Shown in pieces: positions 1 to 8,732 of a DNA stretch of 51,510 bases. Position 1 is the stretch's first letter. Each line of letters begins with the position of its first letter. Both the position numbers and the translations under genes were made by a program. The notes beneath the pieces were generated by a model. The model saw only the letters and a program-made list of their open reading frames with translations. It was not told the DNA's origin and ran no database searches. This DNA is from JAATGI01 sp036510675 (lineage in GTDB: Bacteria > Pseudomonadota > Alphaproteobacteria > ATCC43930 > CGMCC-115725), in the NCBI GenBank assembly GCA_036510675.1, contig DATCDN010000020.1:1-51510 (forward strand), given 5' to 3'.

Positions 1-193
1 ACACCCGCGCCCAATGATGCGCCCCGCCGCACGCTTCGATCCCCACCGAAGTCGGCGCCAGCGCCGCGAAAAACGCCACCATCTCCTTGCGCCGCGGCTT
101 CTTGCGCAGCACAGGCTCCTCGTCCGCGTTCACGCCATGCAGCTGAAAAACACTCTTCGACGCATCCATGCCGATTCCGATAATCTTCTCCAT
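1..193 (-). CDS. IS110-family transposase, N-terminal fragment cut by window edge
   Basis: Reading the minus strand from the ATG at 191-193 gives 64 residues before the sequence runs out. The start MEKIIGIGMDASKSVFQLHG, followed by a basic stretch (LRKKPRRKEM) and the ending VGIEACGGAHHWAR, is typical of the N-terminal RuvC-like DEDD catalytic domain of IS110/IS1111 transposases. The likely first catalytic aspartate is D10 and a following acidic residue lies in GIEACG. The C-terminal part with the conserved serine lies outside the window, so it cannot be judged whether the copy is complete. These elements usually move through a circular intermediate and leave no long inverted repeats, so its outer end was not located. 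Confidence 0.85.
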   Translation of the reverse strand, partial: MEKIIGIGMDASKSVFQLHGVNADEEPVLRKKPRRKEMVAFFAALAPTSVGIEACGGAHHWARV

Positions 194-523
194 GGACGGC
201 TCCCGTGGTTTGAGATCTCAACGACCTCACTCTGGCACATCGATGCCGCCGGGGGCCGTCCACCCCAACATGGCAACCATGGACTCCGGCTTTCCGCCGG
301 AGAGGGACGCTGTCTTCGCGCCCTTCGCACCTTTGAGTCTTCGCGGTTGCTTCTTTTTGTCGCCTGTGGGCAAAAATTCGTGGATGACCGGAACAAGCCA
401 GATGCGGGGGCGACTGCGACAAATTCGTCGGTATCGAGGGTTGACCGGCGCGGCGACGCCTCCTAGGTTCGTCGGCGGGACACGGCCCCCCAACGGGTCG
501 CAACTATTCTGGAAGGAATAGCG
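194..523. other. Non-coding flank between IS110 start and serC
   Basis: This stretch holds the upstream non-coding end of the IS110 element and the leader of serC. It contains a short hairpin-like string (ctccggctttccgccggag, near 281-299) and a half copy of a dispersed palindromic repeat (371-401). The short open frames across it have no recognisable protein content. No clear sigma-70 promoter for serC was identified. Confidence 0.5.
371..401. repeat. Half copy of a dispersed intergenic palindromic repeat
   Basis: The string ttcgtggatgaccggaacaa and its flanks match, with a few differences, the right arm of the large imperfect palindrome at 22985-23021 (tcgtggatggccgcgacaag). Only one arm is recognisable here. 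Similar sequences are common between genes in alphaproteobacteria. Confidence 0.5.
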
Positions 524-1684
524 ATGATGAAGCCGAACACGCGGCCCCGCATTCCCAATTTCTCGTCCGGTCCTTGTGCCAAGCGTCCCGGTTGGACGCC
601 CGAAGCGCTGGCGAACGCGCTGACCGGCCGCTCGCATCGCGCCAAGATCGGCAAGGCCCGCCTGCAGGAAGTGTGCGACCGCTCGCGCGCGCTGCTCAAC
701 ATGCCCAAGGATTATCGCCTCGGCATCGTGCCCGCGTCGGATACCGGCGCGGTCGAGATGGCGCTGTGGTCGATGCTGGGCGCGCGCGGCGTCGATATCC
801 TGACCTGGGAGAGTTTCGGCCAGGGCTGGGCCACCGACGTGGTGAAGCAGCTCAAGCTGAAGGATGCGCGGGTGCTCGACGCGCCCTATGGCAAGCTGCC
901 CGATCTGCGCGTGGTGGATTGGCGCCATGATGTCGTCTTTCCGTGGAACGGCACCACCTCCGGCGCGCGCGTGCCGAATGGCGATTGGATCGACGCGAAC
1001 CGCGAGGGCTTGGCGATCTGCGATGCCACCTCGGCAGTGTTCGCGATGGATTTGCCATGGGACAAGCTCGATGTCGTCACCTGGTCCTGGCAGAAGGTGC
1101 TGGGCGGCGAGGCGGCGCACGGCATGCTGGCGCTGAGCCCGCGCGCCGTCGAGCGGCTGGAGACCTATACGCCGCCCTGGCCGCTGCCCAAGATTTTCCG
1201 CATGACCGCGAAGGGCAAGTTCAGCGAGGCGATCTTCCAGGCCGAGACCATCAATACGCCGTCGATGCTGGCGGTGGAGGATGCGATCGACGGTCTGAAA
1301 TGGGCGCAAGGCATCGGCGGGCAGGCGGCGCTGAAAATGCGCTGTCAGGCCAATCTCGACGCGGTGTCGCGTTGGGTGACGCGCACGCCGTGGATCGATT
1401 TCCTGGTGCGCGACGAGAGCATCCGGTCATGGACTTCGGTCTGTCTCGAAATCGTCGATGAATGGTTTCAGAAACAGCCCGACGAGACCCAGCGCGCCGC
1501 ATTGAAAAAGATGGAAACGCTGCTCGATAAGGAAGGCGTCGCCTTTGATTTCGTCGGTCATCGTGATGCGCCGCCGGGCTTGCGCCTGTGGTGCGGCGCG
1601 ACCGTCGAAACCAGCGACGTCGATGCGGTATTGCCATGGCTCGACTGGGCCTATGGCGAAATCCGCAACCCCGTCGCCGCCTGA
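524..1684 (+). CDS. serC: Phosphoserine aminotransferase SerC
   Basis: The 386-residue product is a class V PLP-dependent aminotransferase that converts 3-phosphohydroxypyruvate and glutamate to phosphoserine, the second step of serine synthesis; it is cytosolic. The N-terminus (RPRIPNFSSGPCAKRPGW) and the active-site stretch TWSWQKVLGGEAAHGM with the PLP lysine at K191 are characteristic of the alphaproteobacterial SerC subgroup, and the length is normal. Two adjacent ATGs are possible; the first is 6 nt from a ggaagga ribosome site at 511-517. serA starts 33 nt downstream, so the two form the expected serine operon. Confidence 0.95.
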   Translation: MMKPNTRPRIPNFSSGPCAKRPGWTPEALANALTGRSHRAKIGKARLQEVCDRSRALLNMPKDYRLGIVPASDTGAVEMALWSMLGARGVDILTWESFGQGWATDVVKQLKLKDARVLDAPYGKLPDLRVVDWRHDVVFPWNGTTSGARVPNGDWIDANREGLAICDATSAVFAMDLPWDKLDVVTWSWQKVLGGEAAHGMLALSPRAVERLETYTPPWPLPKIFRMTAKGKFSEAIFQAETINTPSMLAVEDAIDGLKWAQGIGGQAALKMRCQANLDAVSRWVTRTPWIDFLVRDESIRSWTSVCLEIVDEWFQKQPDETQRAALKKMETLLDKEGVAFDFVGHRDAPPGLRLWCGATVETSDVDAVLPWLDWAYGEIRNPVAA

Positions 1685-1717
1685 ACCAGCAACCTTTTCA
1701 TATACGGGAGTCTCGCC

Positions 1718-3292
1718 ATGCCGAGAGTCTTGATCGCCGACGCCCTGTCGGCTCAAGCCGTCGCCGTGTTCAAGAATCGCGGCATCGAAACGCTGGTGAA
1801 GACCGGCCTCTCGCCGCAAGAGTTGAAGGCGCTGATTGTCGATTTCGACGGTCTCGCCGTGCGCTCCGCCACCAAGGTGACGAAGGCGGTGATCGACGCG
1901 GCGGCGAAGCTGAAGGTCATCGGACGCGCCGGCATCGGGGTCGATACCATCGACGTGCCGGCGGCGACGGCGCGCGGCATCGTGGTGATGAACACGCCCT
2001 TCGGCAATTCCATCACCACCGCCGAGCATGCCGTCGCGATGATGTTCGCGCTGGCGCGCGATCTGCCGGCGGCCGACCGCTCGACCCAGGCCGGCAAATG
2101 GGAGAAGTCGCGGTTCATGGGGGTCGAGCTTTATGGCAAGACGCTCGGCATCATCGGCTGCGGCAATATCGGGTCGATCGTCGCCGACCGCGCGCTCGGT
2201 ATCAAAATGAAGGTCATCGCCTACGACCCGTTCTTGTCGGAGGAGCGCGCGGTGACGCTGGGCGTCGACAAGGTCGATCTCGACGAATTGTTCGCGCGCG
2301 CCGATTTCATCACGCTGCACACGCCGCTGACCGACCAGACCCGCAACATCATCAACGCCGCCGCCATCGCCAAGATGAAACCGGGCGTGCGCATCATCAA
2401 CTGCGCGCGCGGCGGCTTGGTGGTGGAGGAGGATCTGCGCGCGGCGCTCGATTCCGGCAAGGTCGCGGGCGCGGCGCTCGACGTCTTTCCGGTCGAGCCA
2501 GCGAAGGAGAACATCCTGTTCGGCCGCGACAATGTCGTGGCGACGCCGCATCTCGGCGCCTCGACCAGCGAGGCGCAGGAGAATGTCGCCGTGCAGATCG
2601 CCGAACAGATGGCGGATTTTCTGCTCGATGGCGCCGTGACCAACGCGGTCAACATGCCCTCCATTTCCGCCGAGGAGGCGGTCCGGCTCGGCCCCTATAT
2701 GAACCTGGCGAAGCAGTTGGGCGGCTTCGTCGGCCAGTTGATCGAAGGGCCGCTGAGCGCGGTGGAGATCGATTATGAGGGCCATGTCGCCGACCTCAAC
2801 GTGAAGCCGCTGACCGCGATCGCGCTCGCCGGCCTACTGGCGCCGACGCTGGCGTCGGTCAATATCGTCAACGTGCCGATCGTGTGTCGCGAGCGCGACA
2901 TCCGCGTCAGCGAGACGCGGCGCACCGAGCCGCCGGTCTACCAGACGCTGATGCGCGTCACGGCCATTGTCGGCGGGCGGCGCCACGCCGTCACCGGCAC
3001 GCTGTTCGGCGACCGGCCGCGGCTGATCGACATCGAAAGCATCATGCTGGAGGCGGAACTCGGGCCGCGCGTGCTGTTCGTGCGCAATATCGACAAGCCC
3101 GGCTTCGTCGGCAATCTCGGCCGCACCCTGGGCGAGGCCGGCATCAATATCGGCACCTTCAACATGGGCCGCATCGAGGCCGGCGGCAACGCGATCTGCC
3201 TGATCACGGTCGATACCGAGCTGAACGACGCGGTGCTGGCGCGGGTCCACGCGATTCCGAACGTGGTGCAGGCGAAGCCGATGAGCTTTTGA
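1718..3292 (+). CDS. serA: D-3-phosphoglycerate dehydrogenase SerA
   Basis: This 524-residue enzyme catalyses the first committed step of serine synthesis, NAD-dependent oxidation of 3-phosphoglycerate. The Rossmann motif GCGNIG is at 147-152. The catalytic triad of the family is visible as R231 (ARGGLV), E260 (PVEPA) and H278 (TPHLGAS). After the catalytic core comes an allosteric substrate-binding domain and a C-terminal ACT domain (FVRNIDKPGFVGNLGRTLGE), so this is the long form, in which serine feedback is usual. A ribosome site (cgggag) precedes the ATG. It is co-directional with serC, and together they make phosphoserine. Confidence 0.97.
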   Translation: MPRVLIADALSAQAVAVFKNRGIETLVKTGLSPQELKALIVDFDGLAVRSATKVTKAVIDAAAKLKVIGRAGIGVDTIDVPAATARGIVVMNTPFGNSITTAEHAVAMMFALARDLPAADRSTQAGKWEKSRFMGVELYGKTLGIIGCGNIGSIVADRALGIKMKVIAYDPFLSEERAVTLGVDKVDLDELFARADFITLHTPLTDQTRNIINAAAIAKMKPGVRIINCARGGLVVEEDLRAALDSGKVAGAALDVFPVEPAKENILFGRDNVVATPHLGASTSEAQENVAVQIAEQMADFLLDGAVTNAVNMPSISAEEAVRLGPYMNLAKQLGGFVGQLIEGPLSAVEIDYEGHVADLNVKPLTAIALAGLLAPTLASVNIVNVPIVCRERDIRVSETRRTEPPVYQTLMRVTAIVGGRRHAVTGTLFGDRPRLIDIESIMLEAELGPRVLFVRNIDKPGFVGNLGRTLGEAGINIGTFNMGRIEAGGNAICLITVDTELNDAVLARVHAIPNVVQAKPMSF

Positions 3293-3308
3293 CACGGTTG
3301 GGGGTGAG

Positions 3309-3337
3309 TTGATTTTACTGCGCTGATAGCGTATTTT
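3309..3337 (+). promoter_or_regulatory. Putative sigma-70 promoter for the 3350-4091 gene pair
   Basis: TTGATT at 3309-3314 and TATTTT at 3332-3337 are separated by 17 bases, a good fit to a housekeeping promoter. It lies just after serA and a few bases before the GTG start at 3350, implying a very short leader. Not verified experimentally. Confidence 0.4.
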
Positions 3338-3349
3338 TCGGGGGCGAGC

Positions 3350-3685
3350 GTGTGGTCGGCGAAAGATATCCGTATTGAGCTATCGCACGACGAAACAGAA
3401 GGTTCGATCGGCACCGCGATTATCCGCACGCCCGTCGGTTCAGTCAAAGTGATGGCGGAAATCGAATTGGTTGAGCGGCGATTGACTTTGGCGCGGCTGC
3501 ATATTCACGGATTGGACGTTGAGCGGAACGTGTTTGGTGGTCATCGGCTTAAATGGTTGTGTCAGGCTGTGTTAGAGGAGTTCGACCTCGATGAGCTCGT
3601 CATTATGGGAGAAACTCGGACAACGGGTGCCGGTCCGGGTCATCGACCGCGTCCCATCCGGTTTACCCGCACGAGTCGTTCTTGA
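3350..3685 (+). CDS. Small protein of unknown function, possible toxin partner of the downstream XRE protein
   Basis: A 111-residue soluble protein starting with GTG after a gggggcgag string. The C-terminus (DELVIMGETRTTGAGPGHRP, then RPIRFTR) resembles a conserved tail I associate with small uncharacterised proteins encoded next to XRE-type regulators; I cannot name the family with certainty. No signal peptide or membrane segment is visible. It overlaps the next gene by 95 bases in another frame. The arrangement of a small basic protein followed by an HTH protein suggests a type II toxin-antitoxin or autoregulated pair. That role is inferred only from size and neighbourhood. Confidence 0.6.
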   Translation: MWSAKDIRIELSHDETEGSIGTAIIRTPVGSVKVMAEIELVERRLTLARLHIHGLDVERNVFGGHRLKWLCQAVLEEFDLDELVIMGETRTTGAGPGHRPRPIRFTRTSRS

Positions 3686-4091
3686 GGCACGCCTTCCATT
3701 TCGGAGGACGGTGACCGCCGCCGAGGCGCTGGCGAAGCGTCATCTGACGCTGGCCCAGGCGAAGCGCATCGTCGAGCGGATGATGGTCGGCGAGCATGTC
3801 GCCATCGAAATCCCGATGCTGGAGAGCCGCGATGCCTTGATCCGCGAGCTCAAGGCGTGCGGCGTAAGCGTCGAGTTCCGCGATCCGCCCGACCATGTCG
3901 ATATCAAGGCGATCCGTGACAGACTGGGCCTCTCCCAGGAGGAATTTGCGCTACGCTATGGTCTCGAAGTGGCGTCGCTGCGGAATTGGGAGCAGGGCCG
4001 CACCCAACCCGAACTCGCGGTGCGCGCCCTGTTTCGCGTCATTGAGCGCAATCCCGAAGCCGTCGAAGCCGCGCTCGCCGAATCGTCATGA
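3591..4091 (+). CDS. XRE-family HTH regulator, antitoxin-like
   Basis: A 166-residue protein with an N-terminal alpha/beta region (about 1-100) and a C-terminal Cro/C1-type helix-turn-helix (about 105-155: IRDRLGLSQEEFALRYGLEV, then SLRNWEQGRTQPE). The N-terminal part (RTVTAAEALAKRHLTLAQAK) is compositionally real protein, supporting the ATG at 3591 even though it creates a 95-bp overlap with the preceding gene. A later GTG at 3712 is an alternative start. The stop overlaps the hisZ start (ATGA), so hisZ may be translationally coupled to it. It probably represses its own operon; the DNA target is unknown. Confidence 0.75.
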   Translation: MSSSLWEKLGQRVPVRVIDRVPSGLPARVVLEARLPFRRTVTAAEALAKRHLTLAQAKRIVERMMVGEHVAIEIPMLESRDALIRELKACGVSVEFRDPPDHVDIKAIRDRLGLSQEEFALRYGLEVASLRNWEQGRTQPELAVRALFRVIERNPEAVEAALAESS

Positions 4092-5230
4092 ACGATACCG
4101 TGCATCAGGGCCTTTTGCCCCAAGGGCTGCGCGATCTGTTGCCGCCGCAGGCCGAGGCGGAGGCGGAGCTGGTCGAGCGGCTGATGGCCGTGCTGGCGGG
4201 CAACGGCTATGAGCGGGTCGAGCCGCCGCTGGTGGAATTCGAGGATAGTCTCCTCTCCGGCGCTGGCGCGGCGATGGCGAAGGAGACATTCCGCCTGATG
4301 GATCCGGTATCGCAGCGCATGATCGGCGTGCGCGCCGACATGACGCCGCAGGTGGCGCGCATCGCGGCGACGCGGCTGGCCGACGCGCCGCGCCCGCTGC
4401 GTCTCTCCTATGCCGGTCAGGTGCTGCGGGTGAAAGGCGGCCAGCTCAACCCCGAACGCCAATTGGGGCAGGTGGGCGCCGAGCTGATCGGCTCGGAGGA
4501 AATCGCCGCCGATGTCGAGGTGCTGACGGTCGCGGCCGAGGCGCTGAACGCCGCCGGCATGACCGAGGTCTCGGTCGATTTGACGCTGCCGCGGCTGGTG
4601 CCGCTGGTGTGCGCGGCACTCGGCCTCGACGCCGGGCGGACCGAGCGTATCCGCGCCGCGCTCGACCATAAGGATGCGGCGGCGGTCGCGGCCGTGGGCG
4701 GCACGGCGGCGGCGCTGCTGGGCAAGCTGCTGGCCGCGGCGGGCACCGCCGATCGCACGCTGAAATTATTGTCGGGCCTGACGCTGCCGGACGAGGCGGG
4801 GGCCGAGCTGGCGCGCCTCGCGACCTTCGTCGCCGCGGTCAAGGCGCGCGTCCCGACGCTCGCGCTGACGATCGATCCCGTGGAGAATCGCGGCTTTGAA
4901 TATCACACCGGCATCAGCTTCACGTTTTTCGCGGGCGGGGTGCGGGGCGAATTGGGGCGCGGCGGGCGCTATCGCACCGGCAATGGCGGCGGCGAGCCGG
5001 CTACCGGCTTCACCATCTATACCGATCTGGTGATGGAATCGCTGCCGCGGCCCGCCGCGTCGCGCCGGGTGTTCGTGCCGGTGGGCGGCGATGGCGCGCT
5101 AGCGCGACGCTTGCGCGCCGAGGGCTGGATCACGGTTACCGCCTTGGCGGAGGGCGAGGGCGAAGCCGAAGCAAGGCGCCTCGGTTGCAGCCATTGGCTG
5201 GTCGGCGGCCGCCCGGTGGCGCTGGGCTAA
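4088..5230 (+). CDS. hisZ: ATP phosphoribosyltransferase regulatory subunit HisZ
   Basis: HisZ is a histidyl-tRNA synthetase paralogue lacking aminoacylation activity. It binds the short form of HisG and makes the first histidine enzyme active and histidine-sensitive. The 380-residue product has the class II synthetase core: LLPQGLRDLLPPQAEAE at the N-terminus, VRADMTPQVARIA (motif 2 region) and a glycine-rich GRGGRYRTG near the C-terminal end of the core, without an anticodon-binding domain. No hisG lies in the window. The ATG overlaps the stop of the XRE gene by 4 nt. Its stop overlaps that of the convergent flippase gene. Confidence 0.92.
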   Translation: MNDTVHQGLLPQGLRDLLPPQAEAEAELVERLMAVLAGNGYERVEPPLVEFEDSLLSGAGAAMAKETFRLMDPVSQRMIGVRADMTPQVARIAATRLADAPRPLRLSYAGQVLRVKGGQLNPERQLGQVGAELIGSEEIAADVEVLTVAAEALNAAGMTEVSVDLTLPRLVPLVCAALGLDAGRTERIRAALDHKDAAAVAAVGGTAAALLGKLLAAAGTADRTLKLLSGLTLPDEAGAELARLATFVAAVKARVPTLALTIDPVENRGFEYHTGISFTFFAGGVRGELGRGGRYRTGNGGGEPATGFTIYTDLVMESLPRPAASRRVFVPVGGDGALARRLRAEGWITVTALAEGEGEAEARRLGCSHWLVGGRPVALG

Positions 5231-6510
5231 TTCGGGGTGGCGCGCTGTTCCTCGCGCGCCAGGAAGTGCAGGCTGGTCCACAGCACGATCACCAGCGCGG
5301 TATGCGTGCAGCTCGCCGCCATGGCGGCGCCCACCGCGCCGTAACGCGGAACCAGGACCGCGCACAAGCCGACATCGAGCGCCGGCAACAGCAATTGAAT
5401 GAGCGTGCGATAGCCGACATGCCCGCCGGTGATCAGCGCATCGGCGCCGATATAATAGAGCGCGTAAAGCAGCGGTAGCGGCGCCAGAAACAATAGGACC
5501 CGGCCGACGCCGTGATAATTCGGCCCCAGGATATAGACAGCGAAGGTTGAGGACACCACGATGCCGATGCCCGCGGCGACACCCAGCGCCGCGCCCACCG
5601 GCACCAGATCATGCGCGAAGGCGAGGCTGCCCTTGGTGCCCTGCGCCCCGCGCTGGAAGAAGCGCACATAGGTCGAATACATCAGCGCGCGGACCGGCAC
5701 CGCCAGCACGTCGGCCACCCGAAACGCGGCGGCATAGAGGCCGGCCTCGGAAAGGCCCGACAGCGCCACCACCAGCGGCTTGTCGATGTCGCGAAAGCCG
5801 ACGAAGCTGCCCATCTGCAAGGCGAAGAACCCGCCGTCCTTCCAATCCGACCAGCGCACTTGCCAGACGGGGCGCGGCAGCCGCCACAGGGTGATCAGCA
5901 TGCTGAGCACGCCCGCGATCAGCGATGCCGTCGCGTAAAACCACGCCCAGGTTAGCGGGCTCGGGTCGTTCGTGGTGGTGCTCCAGATCAGTGCCGCGAT
6001 CGCCCGGATCGCATAGAGCAGGATGCCCAGCCCCGCCATGTCCTGGCCGCGCTCGAACGCCTGGAAGCAATTAACCGCGAAATAATTGGCGCGGGCGAAA
6101 ATCACCTCGGACAGGATGATGAGAATGATGGCGGTAAGGGGAATGCTGGGATCCGCCAGGAACGGCAACAGTAGGCCGGCGCCAAGCGTCAGGATCGGCG
6201 CCGAGAGCACGAAATAGGCGAGGGCTTCGCCGAACGCGCGCGGATATTGGTCGCGCGCGGTGGCGACCCTGCGGATCAGCAACTGATCGCCGCCCCAGCC
6301 GGAGAACGCCGCGACGATCCCGGCCATCGCCGACACGCTGACAAAGGCGCCATAAGAATCGGCGCCCATGGTCCGCGTCACCAGAATGAAGTAGGCCGCC
6401 TGCAACAGGATTTGGATCGCGATGCCGATCGTCATCACGCCGGTATTGCCGGCGATGGTGGAAGTCAGCAGCGACTTTAGGGGGATGCGTCGTAATAATT
6501 TGTTGATCAT
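5227..6510 (-). CDS. Polysaccharide flippase of the MOP/Wzx type
   Basis: The 427-residue product is almost entirely hydrophobic, with about 12 predicted membrane helices. Its N-terminus (SLLTSTIAGNTGVMTIGIAI followed by AYFILVTRTMGADSYGAF) is typical of the polysaccharide transport branch of the MOP superfamily, which moves lipid-linked sugar units across the inner membrane. It is divergent from the double glycosyltransferase at 6693, with a 182-bp shared upstream region, which suggests a common role in a surface polysaccharide. Substrate cannot be read from sequence. The stop codons of this gene and hisZ overlap (ctaa). Confidence 0.85.
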   Translation of the reverse strand: MINKLLRRIPLKSLLTSTIAGNTGVMTIGIAIQILLQAAYFILVTRTMGADSYGAFVSVSAMAGIVAAFSGWGGDQLLIRRVATARDQYPRAFGEALAYFVLSAPILTLGAGLLLPFLADPSIPLTAIILIILSEVIFARANYFAVNCFQAFERGQDMAGLGILLYAIRAIAALIWSTTTNDPSPLTWAWFYATASLIAGVLSMLITLWRLPRPVWQVRWSDWKDGGFFALQMGSFVGFRDIDKPLVVALSGLSEAGLYAAAFRVADVLAVPVRALMYSTYVRFFQRGAQGTKGSLAFAHDLVPVGAALGVAAGIGIVVSSTFAVYILGPNYHGVGRVLLFLAPLPLLYALYYIGADALITGGHVGYRTLIQLLLPALDVGLCAVLVPRYGAVGAAMAASCTHTALVIVLWTSLHFLAREEQRATPN

Positions 6511-6692
6511 TTTGCTCTAAATCGAGACGGAGAATGTATCCGGCATCCCATTACTTTGCTAGGCAGCAATTGGTCGCGCGATCATGCCAAAAAAGGCCGC
6601 GATTGCTGTCGAATACCCAAGAAACACGTCGATTTACCATGTCGGTTAACGAATCGCGGTTCGCCGCGTAGCCAGGGGACTCAAGCCGCATC

Positions 6693-8618
6693 ATGGCCCT
6701 TAAAGTCAGCGTCGTTATCGTCACCTTCTATCGCGAGGACCTGGTCCGCCGCACGCTGTTGAGCTGTCTTGCCCAGAACGACATCGATTTCCGCGATTTC
6801 GAAATCATCGTGGTCGACGGCTCTCCCGACTGTTCGGCGCGGTCCCTGGTGGCGGGGCTTCAGGACGAGGCGGCGCGGCGCGGCATCATCATGCGCTATC
6901 TGCATGAGCCGCGCCCCGGCATCTCGCATTCGCGCAACGCCGGCGTCGCGGCGGCGGCGGCGGACCTCGTCGCCTTCATCGACGATGACGAGGAAGCCGA
7001 TCCGCATTGGCTCAGCCGCATGCTGGCGTGCCAGGCGCGCTTCAACGCCGATGTCGTGGTCGGGCCGGTCTATCCGATGTTCGAGCTGGATCACGCGGCG
7101 CGCGATCCGTTCTGGCGTTGGTATTTCACCGCCGATTCCCACCAGGTGTCCGGCGAATCGGCGAAGCGCGGCGCCGGCACGCATAATTGCCTGTTCGTCA
7201 AGAAAACCTGCTGCGCCGACGATCAGCCGTTCGATCCAGCGCGCGGCCTGACGGGCGGCGAGGACACGCGCTTTTTCCAGACCGTGCGCCAGCGCGGCGG
7301 CCGTGTCGTGTGGTGCGCCGAGGCGATCATCAACGAGTTCATCCCGGCGGCGCGCACCCATTGGTCCTTTGCCTGGCATCGCCGGATGCGCGAAAGCCAG
7401 CTGCTGTTGCAATTGTTACTGACCGAGCGCCCGCCGAAATTTTTCAGCGTGCTGCTGTGGATGGCGATCGGATTCTGCCAAGTCGCGACGTTCGCGCCGC
7501 TGGCGCTGATCGTCGCCGCCTTCAACCGCCCGACCGCCATGAAGTACCTGGCCAAGGCGGCGGGCGGGTTCGGAAAATTGTTCTGGTTCCCTGGCTTGAC
7601 CTTGATCGGCTATGGCGACCGCCGTGCCACGCAACCCGTCGCGCCGCAGCCGGCCGGCGACGGTAAGGAGTCCGCGATGAAGATCAGCGTGCAAATCATG
7701 ACGTTTCACCGCGACCTCGGCTTGCGCCGGGCGGTGCGCAGCGTGCTGGCCCAGCGCGGGGTGGACCCCGGCGCGATCGAAATACTGATCGTCGATAATT
7801 CGGCCGAAGCGTCGGCGCGGCCGGCGGTCGAGGAGCTGACGGTGACGGCGGCGCGGGCCGGCTATCTGATGCGCTATGTCCACGAGACGCGCCCCGGCAT
7901 CGCCCGCGCGCGCAATTGCGGCATCGCCAATGCCGGCGCCGATCTCATCGCCTATATCGACGATGACGAGGAGGCCGATCCGACTTGGCTGGCCAGCATG
8001 ATGGCGACGCTCGACCGCTATCAGGCGGATGCCGTCGGCGGCCCGGTGCTGCCGATCTTCGAGGATGGCCGCGCCCACGACGATCCGTTCTGGAGCTGGA
8101 TTTACGATTACGACGAAAAGAAGCCGTCGGGCTCCAAGTTCCGCGCGACCGGCACCGGCAATTGCCTGTTCTATAAATCGCGCTGCTGCCCGACCGACAC
8201 GTCGTTCGATCCGGCACTGGGGCTGACCGGCGGCAGCGATACCCGTTTCTTCCACGGGCTGGCCCAGCAAGGCCGCAAGGTGGTGTGGTGCGCCGAGGGC
8301 ATCGTCCATGAATATGTGCCGCCCGCGCGCACCCAGCTCGCCTACGGCCTGCGCCGCCGCATGCGGCAGAGCCAGCTGTTCATCCAGACCTATTCCTGGA
8401 ACAATCCGCCCAACCGGCCGGCGATCGCGAAATGGATGGCGATCGGCTTGGTACAGATGGCGATCTATGCGCCGTTGAGCCTGTGGTGGTGGCTGATCGA
8501 CCGGGCGCGCGCCCAGCGCTATCTGGCCCTCGTCTATGGCGGGATGGGCAAGGTATTCTGGACGCCGCGCTTCACGCCCATGGTCTATGGATTGCGCCCC
8601 CGCGCCCGGGCACAGTAG
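6693..8618 (+). CDS. Double-headed family 2 glycosyltransferase (tandem duplication fused in frame)
   Basis: The 641-residue protein holds two homologous GT-A glycosyltransferases, about 1-328 and 329-641. Each begins with a Rossmann-like start (SVVIVTFYRED; SVQIMTFHRD), has the acidic metal and nucleotide-sugar motif FIDDDEEADPHWL or YIDDDEEADPTWL, a LTGG(E/S)DTRFF motif, and ends with a hydrophobic stretch (WMAIGFCQVATFAPLALI; WMAIGLVQMAIYAPLSLWWW) that may anchor it at the inner membrane. The two halves are diverged duplicates. The second half starts with an ATG at codon 329 preceded by a strong ribosome site, so it could also be made separately. Donor and acceptor sugars are unknown. Confidence 0.88.
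   Translation: MALKVSVVIVTFYREDLVRRTLLSCLAQNDIDFRDFEIIVVDGSPDCSARSLVAGLQDEAARRGIIMRYLHEPRPGISHSRNAGVAAAAADLVAFIDDDEEADPHWLSRMLACQARFNADVVVGPVYPMFELDHAARDPFWRWYFTADSHQVSGESAKRGAGTHNCLFVKKTCCADDQPFDPARGLTGGEDTRFFQTVRQRGGRVVWCAEAIINEFIPAARTHWSFAWHRRMRESQLLLQLLLTERPPKFFSVLLWMAIGFCQVATFAPLALIVAAFNRPTAMKYLAKAAGGFGKLFWFPGLTLIGYGDRRATQPVAPQPAGDGKESAMKISVQIMTFHRDLGLRRAVRSVLAQRGVDPGAIEILIVDNSAEASARPAVEELTVTAARAGYLMRYVHETRPGIARARNCGIANAGADLIAYIDDDEEADPTWLASMMATLDRYQADAVGGPVLPIFEDGRAHDDPFWSWIYDYDEKKPSGSKFRATGTGNCLFYKSRCCPTDTSFDPALGLTGGSDTRFFHGLAQQGRKVVWCAEGIVHEYVPPARTQLAYGLRRRMRQSQLFIQTYSWNNPPNRPAIAKWMAIGLVQMAIYAPLSLWWWLIDRARAQRYLALVYGGMGKVFWTPRFTPMVYGLRPRARAQ
7664..7679 (+). promoter_or_regulatory. Internal ribosome-binding site and start codon inside the double glycosyltransferase
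   Basis: TAAGGAG at 7664-7670 is followed by six bases and an in-frame ATG at 7677, exactly where the second glycosyltransferase domain begins. The TAA within it is out of frame with the fused gene. This looks like the translation signal of a formerly separate gene. Confidence 0.6.
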
Positions 8619-8623
8619 CCCGG

Positions 8624-8639
8624 CGCCCCGCGCGGGGCG
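8624..8639 (+). terminator. GC-rich palindrome after the glycosyltransferase
   Basis: CGCCCCGCGCGGGGCG is a perfect 16-bp palindrome starting six bases after the stop of the glycosyltransferase gene. There is no T-run behind it, so it may slow RNA polymerase or protect the 3' end rather than act as a classical intrinsic terminator. Confidence 0.3.
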
Positions 8640-8732
8640 GGATCAGGCCAGCCCTGCGCGTTATCGGGTTGCGCGCGGCGACAAGTTACGCAAATAAGGT
8701 GGCTGTCCGCGCCACCGCCCGAAAGCCGCTCC

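Noticed and set aside
1588..2778. A 396-codon plus-strand frame overlapping serA
   Set aside because: Out-of-frame shadow of serA; arginine-rich with no motif.
8624..8639. Classical rho-independent terminator after the glycosyltransferase
   Set aside because: The palindrome is perfect but has no T-run, so only a weak terminator-like label is kept.
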